From Candidatus Defluviibacillus avedoerensis (GTDB lineage: Bacteria > Pseudomonadota > Gammaproteobacteria > Burkholderiales > Burkholderiaceae_C): a stretch of 64,000 nt of DNA. The position numbers and the translations under genes were made by a program. The DNA is taken from contig JADJBS010000015.1 in assembly GCA_016703665.1 (NCBI GenBank), positions 123,834-187,833 of the forward strand. The letters run 5' to 3'. Under the pieces are notes generated by a model. The model had not been told where the DNA came from. It did no database searches and saw nothing but the letters and a program-made list of their open reading frames with translations. Below are positions 43,253 to 51,070 of this stretch, piece by piece (the stretch's first letter is position 1; each line of letters starts with the position of its first letter).

Positions 43253-43764
43253 GTAATCAGCCCATCCCCGAGATTCGCGTTGGCGAGGGCTGGGACGTTC
43301 ATGCCCTGGTGCCTGGCCGCAAGCTGGTGCTCGGTGGGGTGGAGATTCCCCATGGGCAAGGTCTTCTGGGGCATTCCGATGCAGATGTGCTGCTGCATGC
43401 CGTCACCGATGCAGTGTTGGGTGCGGCGGGGCTGGGGGACATCGGTACGCATTTTCCTGATACGCAAGCCGAGTTTAAGGGGGCTGACTCGTCCATCCTG
43501 TTGGCCGAGGCCATGCGAAGGGTGCGTGGCGAGGGTTTTGAGCTGGGCAATGTGGACGCCACCGTCGTCGCCCAAGCGCCAAAGCTGATGCCCCACATGC
43601 CGCAGATGCGCGCAGGCGTGGCCAAGGCTTTGGGTGTGGATGTCTCGCGGGTTAACCTGAAGGCCAAAACCGCCGAACGACTCGGCCCGGTCGGCCAAGG
43701 TCTCAGTATGGAGGCGAGGGCAGTTGCCCTTGTATTTAGAGCGCAGCCTAAGGCGCGATATTGA
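43249..43764 (+). CDS. ispF: 2-C-methyl-D-erythritol 2,4-cyclodiphosphate synthase
   Basis: IspF is the trimeric zinc enzyme that forms the cyclic diphosphate in the MEP pathway. The 171-residue frame has the metal-binding GEGWDVHALVPGRKLVLGG (Asp and His near residues 16-18), GHSDADVLLHAVTDAVLGAA with the second His, and LKAKTAERLGPVGQGLSMEA near the C-terminus. It starts inside the ispD stop codon (ATGA), so the two enzymes are coupled. The 3' end overlaps the convergent sensor kinase gene by 17 bases. Confidence 0.96.
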   Translation: MSNQPIPEIRVGEGWDVHALVPGRKLVLGGVEIPHGQGLLGHSDADVLLHAVTDAVLGAAGLGDIGTHFPDTQAEFKGADSSILLAEAMRRVRGEGFELGNVDATVVAQAPKLMPHMPQMRAGVAKALGVDVSRVNLKAKTAERLGPVGQGLSMEARAVALVFRAQPKARY

Positions 43765-45115
43765 GCCTGAAACTGGCTGACAGCCCACCACCACTGGGCC
43801 TGGTCAAGACAAAGCTGCCGCCCATGCGCTGAATGGCTTTGTCCACAATCGCCAGCCCCAGCCCGGCACCTGTGGCTGCGGTGCGAGCGGTATCGCTCCT
43901 AAAGAATGCTTGTTTGAGTTTGGACAGATCTTCGGCTGGAACGCCCGGGCCGTAGTCCCGAATTTTCAGCAAAATCCAGTGCTCGCGTTGACGCCCTGTG
44001 ATCTCGATCCGGGCGATACCATCGGCATTTTTGGCATAGCGGCGGGCATTCTCTAGCAAGTTGGACACCACACGTCCGAGTTCGGTGGCATCGCCTTGCG
44101 CTACCAACTGGCCACGCAAATCGACCGTGACCTGCATGTCGGGCGGATTACTCAAGGCGTACAGGCAGCCATCGATCACGTCATTTAACAACACGGCGCC
44201 GGTCGCGGCGGGCACGGGCCGTGCGTAATCCAGAAACTTGTCAATGATGCGGTCAAGCTGCTCAATGTCGTTGCACATGTGATCACGGGCTTGCGTGTCG
44301 GCTACACTGAGCTCGGTTTCCAGCCGCAGGCGCGCCAGTGGCGTGCGCAAGTCATGTGAGATGCCTGCCAGCATGACGGCCCGGTCTTGCTCCATGGCCG
44401 ACAGGCGTTGCGCCATGCGGTTAAAGCCAATGTTGACTTCACGAATTTCGCTGGTAGACGCGGTCTCGTCCAGGAAGCTGGAGTCATAGTCGCCCACTCG
44501 CACACGGCTCGCAGCCAGCCAAAGTTGCTTGATAGGGTTGTTCACCAGTCGGGCAATCAATGCTGCGCCCGCAAGCGAGAGGACAACGGCCAGTACCAGC
44601 CACGCAACCCAGGCCATGCCATTGGGTGCGGGATGGATGCGACTGGGGTCTACCCTCAACCAATACGGCGTTTGGTCGAGGCTGAAGCTAACCCAAAGAC
44701 CAGGCTCGTCATTCACCCTCAGCACCAGTGCGGTTTCTGGCCCCAGTTGTTTGCGCAGTTCTTCTTCAATCCTAAGCGCCAGCGCATCCTTGACCAAGGG
44801 TATGACCTTGTCTTGCTGCTGACGCTCCTGCAAGCCCATGCCCGCGATGCCGGAAAAAGAGCGGCGCATGGATTCCCGCCTGGCGCTATCGGTGTGCTGC
44901 AGGGCGGTTCGTGTCAGTTTGACGGTGGTCGCAATCTGGTGCGCTGTCTGCAGCGCACGCGGTTCAAATTCCAGCGCGGAGAGTGTCTTGAGCCAAGCCA
45001 ACACGCTCCCGGCCAAGAGCAGTGAGAGCAGGATGAAGGTGCGCCAGAAAAGATTGACGCCAATTTGAACTGGGCGGCCTGAGGCAGGATGGTTGTCAGG
45101 CGACTTAATCCCCAT
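43748..45115 (-). CDS. EnvZ-like sensor histidine kinase
   Basis: A 455-residue membrane sensor kinase. Membrane helix 1 (FWRTFILLSLLLAGSVLAWL, near residue 25) and helix 2 (AWVAWLVLAVVLSLAGAALI, near 165) enclose a periplasmic sensor. HAMP follows, then the phosphoacceptor box AGISHDLRTPLARLRLETEL (His near 252) and the ATPase motifs NLLENARRYA, DYGPGVP and GAGLGLAIV. The ATG at 45115 overlaps the response regulator stop by 11 bases; longer in-frame starts would reach deep into that gene. The pair is of EnvZ/OmpR type. The signal is unknown; osmolarity or envelope state is inferred only from family resemblance. Confidence 0.9.
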   Translation of the reverse strand: MGIKSPDNHPASGRPVQIGVNLFWRTFILLSLLLAGSVLAWLKTLSALEFEPRALQTAHQIATTVKLTRTALQHTDSARRESMRRSFSGIAGMGLQERQQQDKVIPLVKDALALRIEEELRKQLGPETALVLRVNDEPGLWVSFSLDQTPYWLRVDPSRIHPAPNGMAWVAWLVLAVVLSLAGAALIARLVNNPIKQLWLAASRVRVGDYDSSFLDETASTSEIREVNIGFNRMAQRLSAMEQDRAVMLAGISHDLRTPLARLRLETELSVADTQARDHMCNDIEQLDRIIDKFLDYARPVPAATGAVLLNDVIDGCLYALSNPPDMQVTVDLRGQLVAQGDATELGRVVSNLLENARRYAKNADGIARIEITGRQREHWILLKIRDYGPGVPAEDLSKLKQAFFRSDTARTAATGAGLGLAIVDKAIQRMGGSFVLTRPSGGGLSASFRLNIAP

Positions 45116-45833
45116 CTGGAACAAAGACATACCCAACGCCCCACACGGTTTGCAGATAGCGCGGAGACGTTGGGTCTTCCTCAATCAATTTCCGAAGGCG
45201 CGACACCTGCACATCCAGACTGCGATCAAACCGATCAAAGTCACGTCCACGCGTCAGCAGGGCGAGTTTTTCGCGTGACAGCGGCTGCCTGGGGTGTCGA
45301 ACCAGGGTCTTGAGCATCGCAAATTCCCCGGTGGTCAAGGATAATTCCTTGTCCTCACGGTGCAAGGTGCGGGCGCCAAGATCAAAGCGCAGACCGCCAA
45401 AAAGCACAATTTCATTGTCGGAGGAGGGCGCACCGGGCGCCTCGACTTTAGGACGGCGACGTAAAACGGCATTGATTCGTGCCAGCAGTTCCCGTGGATT
45501 GAACGGCTTAGACAGGTAGTCATCAGCCCCGACCTCCAAGCCTTGAATCCGGTCCAAATCCTCACTCTTGGCGGTCAGCATGATGATGGGTGTACTGACC
45601 TGATTGCTGCGAAGTCGACGGCAAATGGACAGGCCGTCCTCCCGGGGTAGCATGATGTCCAACACGATCAATGAAACGGCTTCGCGCGTCAGTACCCGGC
45701 CCATGGCCGCGCCGTCTTCAGCGGTTTCTACGTCAAACCCCTCCTGAGTCAGATACCTCAACAAGAGTTCACGCAGTCTGGGGTCATCGTCAACCACCAG
45801 AATCTTGTCTTTTCGCGTACTTAGGTCCGCCAT
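45105..45833 (-). CDS. ompR: OmpR-family response regulator
   Basis: A 242-residue response regulator. The receiver domain has the acidic pocket VVDDDPRL, the phosphoacceptor Asp59 in LIVLDIMLPREDG and Lys109 in LSKPFNPREL. The C-terminal winged helix shows LSLTTGEFAMLKTLVRHPRQ, VQVSRLRKLIEEDPTSPRYL and WGVGYVFVPDGD. The start MADLSTRKDK at 45833 gives the normal length; upstream in-frame codons lack homology. It is cotranscribed with the EnvZ-like kinase (11-base overlap). A perfect 16-base palindrome lies 39 bases before the start. The orthologue name OmpR is likely but not proven. Confidence 0.9.
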   Translation of the reverse strand: MADLSTRKDKILVVDDDPRLRELLLRYLTQEGFDVETAEDGAAMGRVLTREAVSLIVLDIMLPREDGLSICRRLRSNQVSTPIIMLTAKSEDLDRIQGLEVGADDYLSKPFNPRELLARINAVLRRRPKVEAPGAPSSDNEIVLFGGLRFDLGARTLHREDKELSLTTGEFAMLKTLVRHPRQPLSREKLALLTRGRDFDRFDRSLDVQVSRLRKLIEEDPTSPRYLQTVWGVGYVFVPDGD

Positions 45834-45871
45834 GGCATGCCGTCTTCTGTATTTTTGTAGACTGCATTTTG

Positions 45872-45887
45872 TACCAAATATTTGGTA
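45872..45887. promoter_or_regulatory. Perfect 16-base palindrome upstream of ompR
   Basis: TACCAAATATTTGGTA reads the same on both strands. It lies 39 bases before the ompR ATG, in the 258-base gap between ompR and the divergent esterase gene, where a regulator dimer would bind. No other feature explains this gap beyond the two promoters. Confidence 0.5.
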
Positions 45888-46091
45888 TGTTTTCTCATTC
45901 TTTGCACAATTACATGACGTGCAGTTGATACTGTCCTCAAGATGTAGGGTTTCCGTTTCAACTTGTATCTTGTGCAGGATGCGTGCGGCTTTGAAGTCTG
46001 GGCAGGCACCTTGTTGACAGTGATCCGTATACTTCGATGAATCGATTTGACTCAGCATCCACACGTGAAAAGCAACTCAGAAAAATTGCCG

Positions 46092-46685
46092 ATGCAAGAG
46101 CAGGTTACACATGTGTTGTACCTTCATGGGTTCAGGTCTTCACCGCTCTCAGCGAAAGCCCAAAGCATGGGACGACAGCTTGCAGCCGTTGCGCCGGGCA
46201 TGACTTGGTGGTGTCCGCAATTATCCCCTTCACCGGCACAGGCCATGCAGTTGCTTTTGGACGGCGTCAACACCTGGCCAGCCAATCGCATGGCGGTAGT
46301 GGGGTCGTCATTAGGGGGCTTTTACGCCACCTTCATTGCCGAGAGGCTTGGGTGCAAAGCGGTCGTGCTCAATCCTGCCATTCATGCAGCGCGAGATCTG
46401 ACCCGCGCGATTGGAGAGCACAGCCTATGGCATACGCCTGGCGAGCGTTTCTATTTCAAGCCCGACTATGTGGACGAATTGAGCGCATTGGAGGTCAACG
46501 CCATCTCCCAGCCAGACCGCTATTACGTGGTGATTGCCAAGGGTGATGAAGTGCTCGACTGGCGCGAAATGTCAGCGCACTATCCTGGTTGCAAAGGCGT
46601 AACCCAGGAGGGAGGTGACCACGCCATCAGCAATTTCGAGGAGCATCTGCCAGGGATACTCCGTTTCCTTGATTTGCGGACTTGA
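46092..46685 (+). CDS. yqiA: YqiA/UPF0227-like esterase
   Basis: A 197-residue alpha/beta-hydrolase of the YqiA (UPF0227) family, cytoplasmic esterases active on short acyl esters in vitro. It begins MQEQVTHVLYLHGFRSSPLS (oxyanion HGF). The nucleophile is in VVGSSLGGFYATFIAERLG (Ser near residue 77), and the acid and base are in IAKGDEVLDWREM and EGGDHAISNFEEHL. The ATG at 46092 was chosen because homology begins there; 15 extra in-frame codons upstream are not conserved-looking. It converges with the hydroxybutyrate dehydrogenase gene, 9 bases between stops. Confidence 0.87.
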   Translation: MQEQVTHVLYLHGFRSSPLSAKAQSMGRQLAAVAPGMTWWCPQLSPSPAQAMQLLLDGVNTWPANRMAVVGSSLGGFYATFIAERLGCKAVVLNPAIHAARDLTRAIGEHSLWHTPGERFYFKPDYVDELSALEVNAISQPDRYYVVIAKGDEVLDWREMSAHYPGCKGVTQEGGDHAISNFEEHLPGILRFLDLRT

Positions 46686-46694
46686 CGGGCCAGG

Positions 46695-47498
46695 CTACTG
46701 AGCCGTCCAGCCGCCATCCATGTTCCAGGCCACGCCGCGAACGTTGTTCGCTGCGGGTGAACAGAAAAAGACCGCCAGCTCGCCCAGTTCTTCTGGCGTT
46801 GTAAATTGCATCGAAGGCTCTTTTTCGCCTAGCAGCAGTTTCTTGGCCTCTTCGTTGGAGACCTTCATGGCCACAGCTTTGGCATCGACCTGCTTTTGAA
46901 CCAGCGGTGTCAGTACCCAGCCAGGGCAGATGGCGTTGCAGGTCACGCCAGTTGTGGCGTTTTCCAGCGCGGTGACTTTGGTCAGCCCCACTACACCGTG
47001 TTTTGCTGCCACATAGGCCGATTTTTCAGCAGATGCAACCAAGCCATGAACCGAGGCCACGTTGATGATCCGGCCCCAACCGTTGCCACCTGCCGCCGCC
47101 TTCATGGCCGGCAATGCGAGTCGTGTGGCGTGAAAGGCGCTGGACAAATTGATAGCGATGACTGCATCCCAGCGTTCGACAGGAAAGTCTTCAATTTTGG
47201 ACACATGCTGGATGCCTGCATTGTTGACGAGTATGTCCACCATGCCAAAGCGCTCGGCGGCAAAAGCCATCATGGCTTCAATCTCGGCCGGCTTGCTCAT
47301 GTCAGCGCCATGGTAGGCCACCGTCATGCCTGTGGCAGTGCCGGATGCAGCCACTGAAGCCTGGGCTGCTTCAATCGCAGCGGGGTCACCAAAACCGTTT
47401 AGCACGAGGTTGGCGCCTTGGCGCGCGAGGGCTTGTGCAATGCCCAGACCGATACCGCTCGTGGACCCAGTGACCAATGCTGTCTTACCTTTAAGCAT
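46695..47498 (-). CDS. bdhA: 3-hydroxybutyrate dehydrogenase
   Basis: A 267-residue short-chain dehydrogenase that interconverts 3-hydroxybutyrate and acetoacetate with NAD. The Rossmann loop is VTGSTSGIGLGIAQALARQG, then NNAGIQHVSKIEDFPVERW. Catalytic Ser, Tyr and Lys sit in INVASVHGLVAS and SAYVAAKHG. The IQHVSKIEDFP block and the C-terminal QFTTPEELGELAVFFCSPAA are typical of 3-hydroxybutyrate dehydrogenase and separate it from acetoacetyl-CoA reductases. It serves polyhydroxybutyrate breakdown in such bacteria. Divergent from the next hydrolase gene. Confidence 0.92.
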   Translation of the reverse strand: MLKGKTALVTGSTSGIGLGIAQALARQGANLVLNGFGDPAAIEAAQASVAASGTATGMTVAYHGADMSKPAEIEAMMAFAAERFGMVDILVNNAGIQHVSKIEDFPVERWDAVIAINLSSAFHATRLALPAMKAAAGGNGWGRIINVASVHGLVASAEKSAYVAAKHGVVGLTKVTALENATTGVTCNAICPGWVLTPLVQKQVDAKAVAMKVSNEEAKKLLLGEKEPSMQFTTPEELGELAVFFCSPAANNVRGVAWNMDGGWTAQ

Positions 47499-47563
47499 GA
47501 ATGCGCTCCGAATGATTTACGATGGTTGAAGTGACGTTTGATTGACCAATTATCTCGCTATAT

Positions 47564-48499
47564 ATGTCTGCTTCCCTCTCTGAACCATTGCTCCAACGTG
47601 TTCTGTGCCCAGATGCATCGGGAGGGCATCACATGGCCTGGTGGCAATGGGGGCAAGTTGACAGCCCCCATTTGATCGTTTGCGTGCATGGATTGACCCG
47701 CCAGGGGCGGGATTTTGACGTTCTTGCAAAGGCGGTGGTCGACCATTCAGCCTCTGTTGGCCAATCTGTGCGTGTGGTTTGCCCAGATGTTGTCGGGCGT
47801 GGCAAGAGCGACTGGCTTAAAGACCCGATGGGTTACGCCGTACCGTCGTATGCGGGCGACATGCTTGCCATGCTGAGGCATTTGAATCAGACAGCAGCTG
47901 TTCAGACGCTGGATTGGGTGGGCACGAGCATGGGGGGATTGATTGGCATGGTGATTGCCGGGCAACCCGACTTGCCGCTGCCAGTGGCTGTGCGCCGTCT
48001 GGTCTTGAATGATGTAGGCCCAGCCATCCAGTGGCAGGCTTTGCAGCGCATTGGGAGCTATTTGGGCAATACCGGGCGATTTGATTCTGTGCAGCAAGCT
48101 GCCGAGGCCATGTGGACTGTTTCCACCAGTTTTGGCCCACATACGCCGCAGCAGTGGCTGAGGCTGTCAGAACCCATGGTACGCCCAATCGACCCTGCTA
48201 ACCCTGCGGCAGGTGTGACCTTGCACTATGACCCGGCGCTGGCGGTACCGTTTCGCAGCCTGGCGGAGGAATCTGCGCAGGCGGGCGAGGCAGTGCTGTG
48301 GGCTTTGTACGACAACATCAAGGCACATACGCTTCTGATTCGAGGCGGAGTATCGGACCTGCTTTCACAGGCCACTGCCAGGGACATGACCCAACGCGGA
48401 CCGCTTGCCAAGTTGCTTGAGTTTGACGGTGTTGGTCACGCACCTACGCTGATCAGTGACGAACAAGTCAAAGCAGTGGTGGATTGGTTGCTGGCATGA
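47564..48499 (+). CDS. Alpha/beta-hydrolase
   Basis: A 311-residue soluble alpha/beta-hydrolase. The oxyanion loop is VCVHGLTRQGRDFDVLAKAV, the nucleophile elbow DWVGTSMGGLIGMVIAG (Ser near residue 127), and the His of DGVGHAPTLISDEQ closes the triad; an Asp in RGGVSDLLSQ is the likely acid. It precedes relA by 23 bases in the same direction, so they may share a transcript. Substrate unknown; polyhydroxyalkanoate oligomer hydrolases have a similar build, but this is speculative. Confidence 0.8.
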   Translation: MSASLSEPLLQRVLCPDASGGHHMAWWQWGQVDSPHLIVCVHGLTRQGRDFDVLAKAVVDHSASVGQSVRVVCPDVVGRGKSDWLKDPMGYAVPSYAGDMLAMLRHLNQTAAVQTLDWVGTSMGGLIGMVIAGQPDLPLPVAVRRLVLNDVGPAIQWQALQRIGSYLGNTGRFDSVQQAAEAMWTVSTSFGPHTPQQWLRLSEPMVRPIDPANPAAGVTLHYDPALAVPFRSLAEESAQAGEAVLWALYDNIKAHTLLIRGGVSDLLSQATARDMTQRGPLAKLLEFDGVGHAPTLISDEQVKAVVDWLLA

Positions 48500-48522
48500 A
48501 TGAACCGAGTTGAGACCTAGGC

Positions 48523-50748
48523 ATGAAAAGCAGTTCGCCGAAAGCTACCCACCCTCAAGCGGCCGCAGATGAACACCTCCTGATTCAGGCCAAGGCGTTC
48601 GCTGAGCCGCTACTGGCTGGCGCTGTCCTTGAAAGTGGCGAGGAGACATTGGCGCACGCCCAGGCTGTGGCTGAAATCGTGGCCGACATTGATCCATCGC
48701 CTATCTTACAGGCGGCGGTGTACCTGGTTTATGCCTGCGAATACCTGGCCAAACCTCGGGATGTCATTGGAAAGATGTTTGGTGACAGCCTGGCGAGTCT
48801 CGCAGTTGATACTAAGCAGTTGGTGCGTGTGCAGCAGCAGGCGCGCGAAGCCAACGATCCCAATGGTGCCAACGGCATAGGCAATGCGCAGCAGCGACCT
48901 GAATCGGTGGCGGCACAGACTGAAAACATACGCAAGATGCTGCTCGCTTTTTCGCGGGATTTGCGTGTCATCTTGTTGCGTTTGGCGTCGCGCCTTCAGA
49001 GCCTGCGTTTTTATGCGGCGACGCGGGCTCCGGTTCCGCCGAGTTTGGCTCGCGAATCCCTTGAGGTGTTTGCGCCGTTGGCCAATCGGCTGGGCATCTG
49101 GCAAATCAAATGGGAAATGGAAGACCTAGCGTTCCGTTTTCTAGAGCCGGAAACTTACAAAGACATTGCACGCAAACTCGACACCAAGCGTGTGGCGCGT
49201 GAAGCCTACATGGAGCGAGTCAAAGGCGATTTGCAGGTGGCTTTGGCAGCCGTTGGTATTCAGGCGCAGGTTCAGGGGCGACCGAAACACATCTACAGCA
49301 TTGTCAAGAAGATGCGAGGCAAATCGCTTGTGTTTGAGCAGGTGATGGATGTGCGAGCCTTACGCCTGATCGTGCCAAGCACCAATGATTGCTATGGTGC
49401 GCTGGCTCATGTACACAGCGCCATGGCTCCGATCTCGGCCGAGTTTGACGACTACATTGCCAAGCCCAAACCCAACGGGTATCAGTCACTTCACACGGTT
49501 GTGCGCGATGTCGACGGCTTACCCATCGAGATTCAGATTCGCACCCAGGCCATGCATGACCATGCCGAACACGGTGTTGCGGCGCACTGGGCTTATAAAG
49601 AGGCGGGTGCAAAGGGGTATTCGGGCGTTACTGCAGGCAGCGAATATGACGCAAAAATCGCTGTGCTGCGGCAGTTGCTCGCCTGGGAGCGCGATCTGAC
49701 TGATCCGCAGCACGCTAAGGGCCTGTTTGACGACCGTATTTATGTCTTGACCCCTGAAGCGTCGGTAGTGGAACTGCCCCAGGGTGCGACGCCGGTTGAC
49801 TTTGCGTATTCAGTCCATACCAGTCTCGGCCATCGATGTCGTGGCGCCCGTGTGGATGAGGTCATGGTTCCACTGAACACGCCTCTCAAGAACGGACAGA
49901 CCGTGGAGATCATGGCCGCCAAGGAGTCTGGCCCACAAGTGGGGCCGTCGCGTGACTGGCTGAATTCGGAGCTTGGGTTTTTGGCTAGCCACAGGGCCAA
50001 GGCCAAAGTGCGAGCCTGGTTTAACGCCCAGGTGATGCATGAGACCATTGCGCGTGGAAGAGAGTTGGTCGATAAGCTGCTTGCCCGCGAAGGCAAGACG
50101 TCCGTCCGTTTGGAGGATTTGGCATCGCAGTTAGGCTTCAAGTCGGCTGATGCCTTGTTTGAAGTGGTGGGGAAAGATGAATTTTCGCTGCGCAACATCG
50201 AGCTGGTGCTGCGTCCGCCTGAGCCTGCTCTGCCGCAGGATGACTTTCTGCTACTCAAGAAAAACCGGTTTCCTGACCGAGCGAACCGTAGCGGTAGATC
50301 CAGTGGGGTGTTGGTGGTGGGCGTGGACTCCCTGCTGACACAACTTGCCAAGTGCTGCCGTCCGGCCGCCGGGGATGCCATTCGCGGTTTTGTGACGCGA
50401 GGCAAAGGCGTCAGCATTCACCGTGCAGACTGCGCCAACTTCCGGGAAATGGCGGCTCGATCGGGTGAGCGGGTCATACCCGTTGAATGGGGTCAGCAAC
50501 GGGCGGGGCATGATGCTCGCTATCCTGTCGACGTCGCTGTCGAAGCAGCAGACCGCGTTGGCTTGATTCGGGATATTTCCGAAGTATTTGCCAAAGAAAA
50601 GATCAATGTGATTGGGGTGCAAACCCAATCTGTCAGGCAGGTCGCATGGATGACGTTTACTGTAGAGGTACCCGATGCTGCACGCCTCGATGCGGTGCTG
50701 GTCAGGGTGCGCGAGGTCAAGGGCGTACGCCGTACTTATCGCAAGTGA
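48523..50748 (+). CDS. relA: GTP pyrophosphokinase RelA
   Basis: RelA makes (p)ppGpp on stalled ribosomes when amino acids run short. In the 741-residue protein the N-terminal hydrolase domain is degenerate: no HDxxED is seen (QAAVYLVYACEYLAKPRD stands there), which marks RelA and not bifunctional SpoT. The synthetase domain has EFDDYIAKPKPNGYQSLHTV (the EXDD motif of RelA) and EIQIRTQAMHDHAEHGVAAH near residue 340. TGS follows (LPQGATPVDFAYSVHTSLGH) and a C-terminal ACT domain (VGLIRDISEVFAKEKINVIG). It lies directly before tRNA-Val and thrS, which has its own amino-acid-sensing leader. Confidence 0.95.
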   Translation: MKSSSPKATHPQAAADEHLLIQAKAFAEPLLAGAVLESGEETLAHAQAVAEIVADIDPSPILQAAVYLVYACEYLAKPRDVIGKMFGDSLASLAVDTKQLVRVQQQAREANDPNGANGIGNAQQRPESVAAQTENIRKMLLAFSRDLRVILLRLASRLQSLRFYAATRAPVPPSLARESLEVFAPLANRLGIWQIKWEMEDLAFRFLEPETYKDIARKLDTKRVAREAYMERVKGDLQVALAAVGIQAQVQGRPKHIYSIVKKMRGKSLVFEQVMDVRALRLIVPSTNDCYGALAHVHSAMAPISAEFDDYIAKPKPNGYQSLHTVVRDVDGLPIEIQIRTQAMHDHAEHGVAAHWAYKEAGAKGYSGVTAGSEYDAKIAVLRQLLAWERDLTDPQHAKGLFDDRIYVLTPEASVVELPQGATPVDFAYSVHTSLGHRCRGARVDEVMVPLNTPLKNGQTVEIMAAKESGPQVGPSRDWLNSELGFLASHRAKAKVRAWFNAQVMHETIARGRELVDKLLAREGKTSVRLEDLASQLGFKSADALFEVVGKDEFSLRNIELVLRPPEPALPQDDFLLLKKNRFPDRANRSGRSSGVLVVGVDSLLTQLAKCCRPAAGDAIRGFVTRGKGVSIHRADCANFREMAARSGERVIPVEWGQQRAGHDARYPVDVAVEAADRVGLIRDISEVFAKEKINVIGVQTQSVRQVAWMTFTVEVPDAARLDAVLVRVREVKGVRRTYRK

Positions 50749-50785
50749 CGGTCCTGAGTAACTCAATGAAATACAAATGTCATGC

Positions 50786-50791
50786 TATAAT
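50786..50791 (+). promoter_or_regulatory. -10 element of tRNA-Val promoter
   Basis: TATAAT 16 bases before the mature tRNA-Val end, in the 59-base gap after relA. The -35 side is weak. This promoter may also serve the thrS leader downstream, since no other clear promoter or terminator lies between. Confidence 0.55.
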
Positions 50792-50807
50792 CGAAGGCTT
50801 CAACGAC

Positions 50808-50884
50808 AGGCGCATAGCTCAGCTGGTTAGAGCACCACCTTGACATGGTGGGGGTCGTTGGTTCGAGTCCAATTGCGCCTACCA
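50808..50884 (+). tRNA. tRNA-Val (GAC)
   Basis: A 77-base cloverleaf with acceptor arms AGGCGCA and TGCGCCT, anticodon stem CCACC/GGTGG around loop TTGACAT (anticodon GAC), T-arm GGTTCGAGTCC and an encoded CCA. It follows relA and precedes the thrS leader. Confidence 0.97.
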
Positions 50885-50908
50885 ATTTTTATCACTGAAT
50901 TTACCAAA

Positions 50909-50956
50909 ATGGTTATGACACCGCGAACTACGAAAGGTTTCCTTATCGTCCGTTAA
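50909..50956 (+). CDS. Putative threonine leader peptide of thrS
   Basis: A 15-codon frame reading MVMTPRTTKGFLIVR and ending at TAA (50954-50956). Three of 15 codons are threonine (ACA at 50918, ACT at 50927, ACG at 50930). The Thr codons cover the first arm of the adjacent stem, and the stop codon falls in the loop of the inner hairpin. That placement is the geometry of a ribosome-controlled attenuator. The ribosome site before the ATG (or the second ATG at 50915) is weak, which is the main doubt. Too short to judge by codon use. Confidence 0.55.
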   Translation: MVMTPRTTKGFLIVR

Positions 50957-51031
50957 GGACGGCAGTTCGCGCCTGCATTTCAGTTGATAGTTTTTCTCAA
51001 AAAAAGCGCGGCGAGTTCCGCGCTTTTTTTT
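50922..51031 (+). promoter_or_regulatory. Candidate attenuator of thrS
   Basis: Arm 1 CGCGAACT (50922-50929) pairs perfectly with arm 2 AGTTCGCG (50964-50971), enclosing AAGG/CCTT and CGTCC/GGACG hairpins, a three-way junction. A terminator follows: AAAGCGCGG (51003-51011), loop CGAGTT, CCGCGCTTT (51018-51026) and T5 more. Arm 2 can pair instead with the terminator's left arm (TCGCGC 50967-50972 with GCGCGG 51006-51011). A ribosome stalled at the Thr codons would cover arm 1, free arm 2 to sequester the terminator, and let thrS be read; a ribosome at the stop codon would mask arm 2 and permit termination. Mechanism inferred, pairings observed. Confidence 0.65.
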
Positions 51032-51070
51032 CGCTCAAATTTTGTTTGTCCTTTTGACGAGGTCCGCATC

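Noticed and set aside
50885..51031. T-box riboswitch before thrS
   Set aside because: No stem I specifier loop, T-box bulge or conserved T-box sequence is present; the pairings fit a leader-peptide attenuator better.
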